The notes under the pieces: model-generated
The model's database searches: none
Told to the model about the DNA's origin: nothing
The model's input: the letters and a program-made list of their open reading frames with translations, nothing else
Made by a program: the position numbers and the translations under genes
NCBI GenBank assembly: GCA_937923265.1
Contig: CALAJY010000030.1
Location: 1-64,000, forward strand
Direction of reading: 5' to 3'
From: an uncultured Tissierellia bacterium
Lineage (GTDB): Bacteria; Bacillota; Clostridia; Tissierellales; Peptoniphilaceae
Length of the DNA stretch: 64,000 bases
Shown: positions 63,115 through 64,000 of the stretch, piece after piece
Layout: each line of letters starts with the position of its first letter
How positions within the stretch are numbered: the first letter of the stretch is position 1

Positions 63115-64000
63115 CTATTTATTGCGATCAATCGTCTCTCGGGTCATCCGATCCTCTCCCTTCTCTTTGTGGAGAAGGCGCTCCACTTTTTGTTCATCCA
63201 GAAGCTGGTCCGCACTGAGTAATTGAAAGCCTTCGGGATCTGCCAGCCACTTTCCGCTCCCCTCCCGGTAGACTCCGGACAGGGAAGTAAGGGCAAAGAG
63301 AGGAACGGTTTTTCCATTTTCGAGATGGCAGGGAATCGAAAATTGACAGAGAAGGCGATTAAAGGAAGGCAGACTCGTGCTTTTTCCCTGCCGGGGATCC
63401 TTGGGCGTGAGGAGAATCCAGGCGGTGGGAATCGGTTCTTCCAGCTTTTGCGGAGAGAGGGCTTCCAATTTTTCTCCGATATGGGCAACCATATATTTTT
63501 TCATGCGCTGTTGAAGGGGAAGAAGCGCTTCTTCGCCAAACTTGGCCCTTTGCTCAGTGGGAAGCTGTTTTAAATCCTGCAGATAGGACGGGACTCCCTT
63601 TTCGGGAAGGGTGTAGCGGAAGGTCCGATTTTCAGTCGACAGAGTCAGCGACTGGGCCTCTAATACCCGGGGATTCGGGACCATGGTTAGGGTGAGCACC
63701 TCTCCTTTTTTACAGAGAAAGGTTGGACTCTCTCCCTTCTTCTCCGGCAAGGTCACAAAAATCGCTTTTTTGATCGACTCTTCCCAGTCCAATTCGACAC
63801 GGGCTTCCAACCAGGGCGAGATTCCTTGAAAGGGAACATGGACCTTCTTCCAGAGGTCTTTGGCGGAGAGGGTTTTGCGCTGGGTAAGACCGGTGACCTG
63901 AGCCGAGTACCTGCTTTCCGAAAGCGTGAGCCCCGCCCTCTTCCAATATGTGGGATCGGGCGCCACTTGGACCTGTATGGTTTGTCCGTTCTTTAAATGC
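63115..64000 (-). CDS. Protein of unknown function (5' end beyond window)
   Basis: The frame is open from the right window edge ('LKNGQTIQVQVAPDPTYWKR') to TAG at 63115, at least 295 codons. A GTG at 63966 could serve as start but has no ribosome binding site, so I treat the gene as truncated by the window. The product is soluble-looking, rich in beta-type and charged segments ('VELDWEESIKKAIFVTLPEK', 'PLFALTSLSGVYREGSGKWL'), with no motif I recognise. It could be the outer part of an exported protein. Confidence 0.65.
   Translation of the reverse strand, partial: HLKNGQTIQVQVAPDPTYWKRAGLTLSESRYSAQVTGLTQRKTLSAKDLWKKVHVPFQGISPWLEARVELDWEESIKKAIFVTLPEKKGESPTFLCKKGEVLTLTMVPNPRVLEAQSLTLSTENRTFRYTLPEKGVPSYLQDLKQLPTEQRAKFGEEALLPLQQRMKKYMVAHIGEKLEALSPQKLEEPIPTAWILLTPKDPRQGKSTSLPSFNRLLCQFSIPCHLENGKTVPLFALTSLSGVYREGSGKWLADPEGFQLLSADQLLDEQKVERLLHKEKGEDRMTRETIDRNK

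Overview
The window spans the chromosomal replication origin of a Gram-positive bacterium in the Firmicutes. I infer a non-sporulating anaerobe, possibly of the Peptoniphilaceae/Tissierellia type. Supporting signs are rubrerythrin, Pta, the two-subunit [4Fe-4S] serine dehydratase, sortase-type surface proteins, strong GGAGG ribosome binding sites, and the classic rpmH-rnpA-yidD-yidC-jag / mnmE-mnmG-rsmG / parA-parB order facing dnaA-dnaN-yaaA-recF-gyrB-gyrA. The species cannot be named from the sequence alone. Base composition looks close to half GC by eye, except for one clearly AT-rich accessory patch at about 52.3-53.96 kb.

Left arm (1-21.9 kb, every gene on the minus strand, leading away from the origin). 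It holds two large cell-surface proteins: a metallophosphoesterase with helical and Rib-like repeats that runs off the window, and a roughly 1,500-codon anchored protein split by one in-frame TAG. These are followed by pta, a lipid kinase, an enlarged DUF4446 protein, parB, parA and cinA. Next come a cluster of parS-like sites (TGTTTCATATGAAACA), then rsmG, mnmG, mnmE, jag (khpB), yidC, yidD, rnpA and rpmH. A consensus promoter drives rpmH, and DnaA boxes fill the rpmH-dnaA gap and recur between dnaA and dnaN.

Right arm, 22.3-36.6 kb (plus strand). After dnaA-dnaN-yaaA-recF-gyrB-gyrA there is a SigB-like partner-switching set (STAS antagonist, degenerate RsbW-like protein, sigma factor), a double-Nudix protein, a serine-rich membrane protein and a membrane acyltransferase.

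36.6-51.5 kb. A minus-strand unit carries a yybP-ykoY (Mn2+) riboswitch, a P-type ATPase and an M42 aminopeptidase. Then follow a PAP2-like protein, walJ (yycJ), rlmH, a TtcA-like thiolase, uppP, a CNNM transporter with a structured leader, rubrerythrin, a membrane-anchored protein, an MscS channel, DUF951, a G5/3D cell-wall protein and a PfkB-like protein that lacks the catalytic GAGD motif.

51.5-56.4 kb is the accessory zone. It contains a frameshifted small ORF, tRNA-Ala(GGC), an IS256 transposase remnant, a decayed phage terminase, and then an apparently intact module. In that module a Y-family DNA polymerase is divergent from an XRE regulator plus ImmA protease, with two identical inverted-repeat operators between them. 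This module is the best candidate for an under-described system here: DNA-damage mutagenesis under ImmR/ImmA-type control.

56.4-64 kb. A NYN/OST-HTH protein overlaps a DUF368 lipid transporter gene. They are followed by a TPP riboswitch with thiT, sdaAB-sdaAA, a lysine riboswitch with an NhaC-family transporter (probably a lysine importer), tRNA-Pro(GGG), and a partial gene of unknown function at the right edge.
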